Source of the DNA: an uncultured Lachnospiraceae bacterium
GTDB lineage: Bacteria; Bacillota; Clostridia; Lachnospirales; Lachnospiraceae
NCBI GenBank assembly: GCA_900544445.1
Contig: UQVK01000099.1
Location: 1 to 13,990, forward strand
DNA length: 13,990 nt
Direction of reading: 5' to 3'
Below the pieces are notes generated by a model. That model made no database searches, had not been told where the DNA came from, and worked only from the letters and a program-made list of their open reading frames with translations. Shown piece by piece: positions 13,894 to 13,990 of this stretch; the first letter of the stretch is position 1, and each line of letters begins with the position of its first letter. The translations under genes were made by a program, and so were the position numbers.

Positions 13894-13990
13894 TTGGAAG
13901 ACCAGAAAAAGAAAAAGGCCTCTGTCCCCGGCACCTCTGCCACCGAAACCGCACCGGACCGCGTTCAGCAGGCAGAAGACCTGGCCCTGA
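13894..13990 (+). CDS. 5' end of an unidentified gene, cut by the window edge
   Basis: The TTG at 13894 is preceded by GGAAAGGAG with a 4-base gap, and the frame stays open to the end of the window (32 residues). The start is Lys-rich (EDQKKKK) followed by a Pro/Thr/Ala-rich stretch and then a more helical segment, as in a flexible cytoplasmic N-terminus. An ATG at 13871 in another frame stops at the last base of the window and would place the binding site inside the gene. Too short to identify. Confidence 0.6.
   Translation, partial: MEDQKKKKASVPGTSATETAPDRVQQAEDLAL

Noticed and set aside
13871..13990. ATG-started frame at the right edge
   Set aside because: It stops at the last base of the window, is Arg/Pro-rich, and would put the strong GGAAAGGAG site inside the gene instead of before the TTG start at 13894.

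Overview
The window looks like a stretch of the chromosome of a gut-type Clostridia, most likely Lachnospiraceae. This is inferred from strong AGGAGG-type ribosome binding sites, mixed strand use, protein flavour (GH88, DUF2264, oleate hydratase, AgrC/AgrA-like signalling, BlaI/M56) and roughly balanced base composition. I see no phage, plasmid, CRISPR, rRNA or tRNA gene.

Layout. 1-262: a hairpin-rich leader. 263-3652 (+): two genes for uronic-acid glycan breakdown, a GH88 unsaturated glucuronyl hydrolase and a DUF2264 protein, ending at a shared convergent terminator. 5659-3695 (-): an oleate hydratase with an extra 60-residue N-terminus and probably its own promoter. 10476-5772 (-): six tightly packed genes that read as one operon: lipoprotein, membrane-anchored protein, LytTR response regulator, GHKL sensor kinase, RCC1-repeat lipoprotein and TetR regulator. 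It is closed by a terminator that overlaps the TetR stop codon. Its promoter has an extended -10, a poor -35 and two TGACAG repeats exactly 21 bp apart, as expected for a promoter activated by its own response regulator.

10578-10732 is a 155-bp multibranched palindromic element with perfect 10-bp ends, set between two divergent promoters. 10884-11540 (+) is an unknown protein behind a terminator-like hairpin. 13338-11614 (-) is a BlaI-BlaR1 type module in which BlaI is intact but the M56 sensor protease is broken by an in-frame stop and a frame-breaking internal deletion. BlaI has a perfect consensus promoter. At the right edge a new + gene starts with TTG and leaves the window.

The most unusual signal is a structured leader shared by the GH88 gene and, on the opposite strand some 13 kb away, by blaI. 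Both have a GGC-rich hairpin, a GGGAAAA/TTTTCCC hairpin and a second GGC-rich hairpin running straight into the ribosome binding site. The copies differ by compensatory base-pair changes, which suggests the fold itself is conserved. The DUF2264 leader has a looser version.
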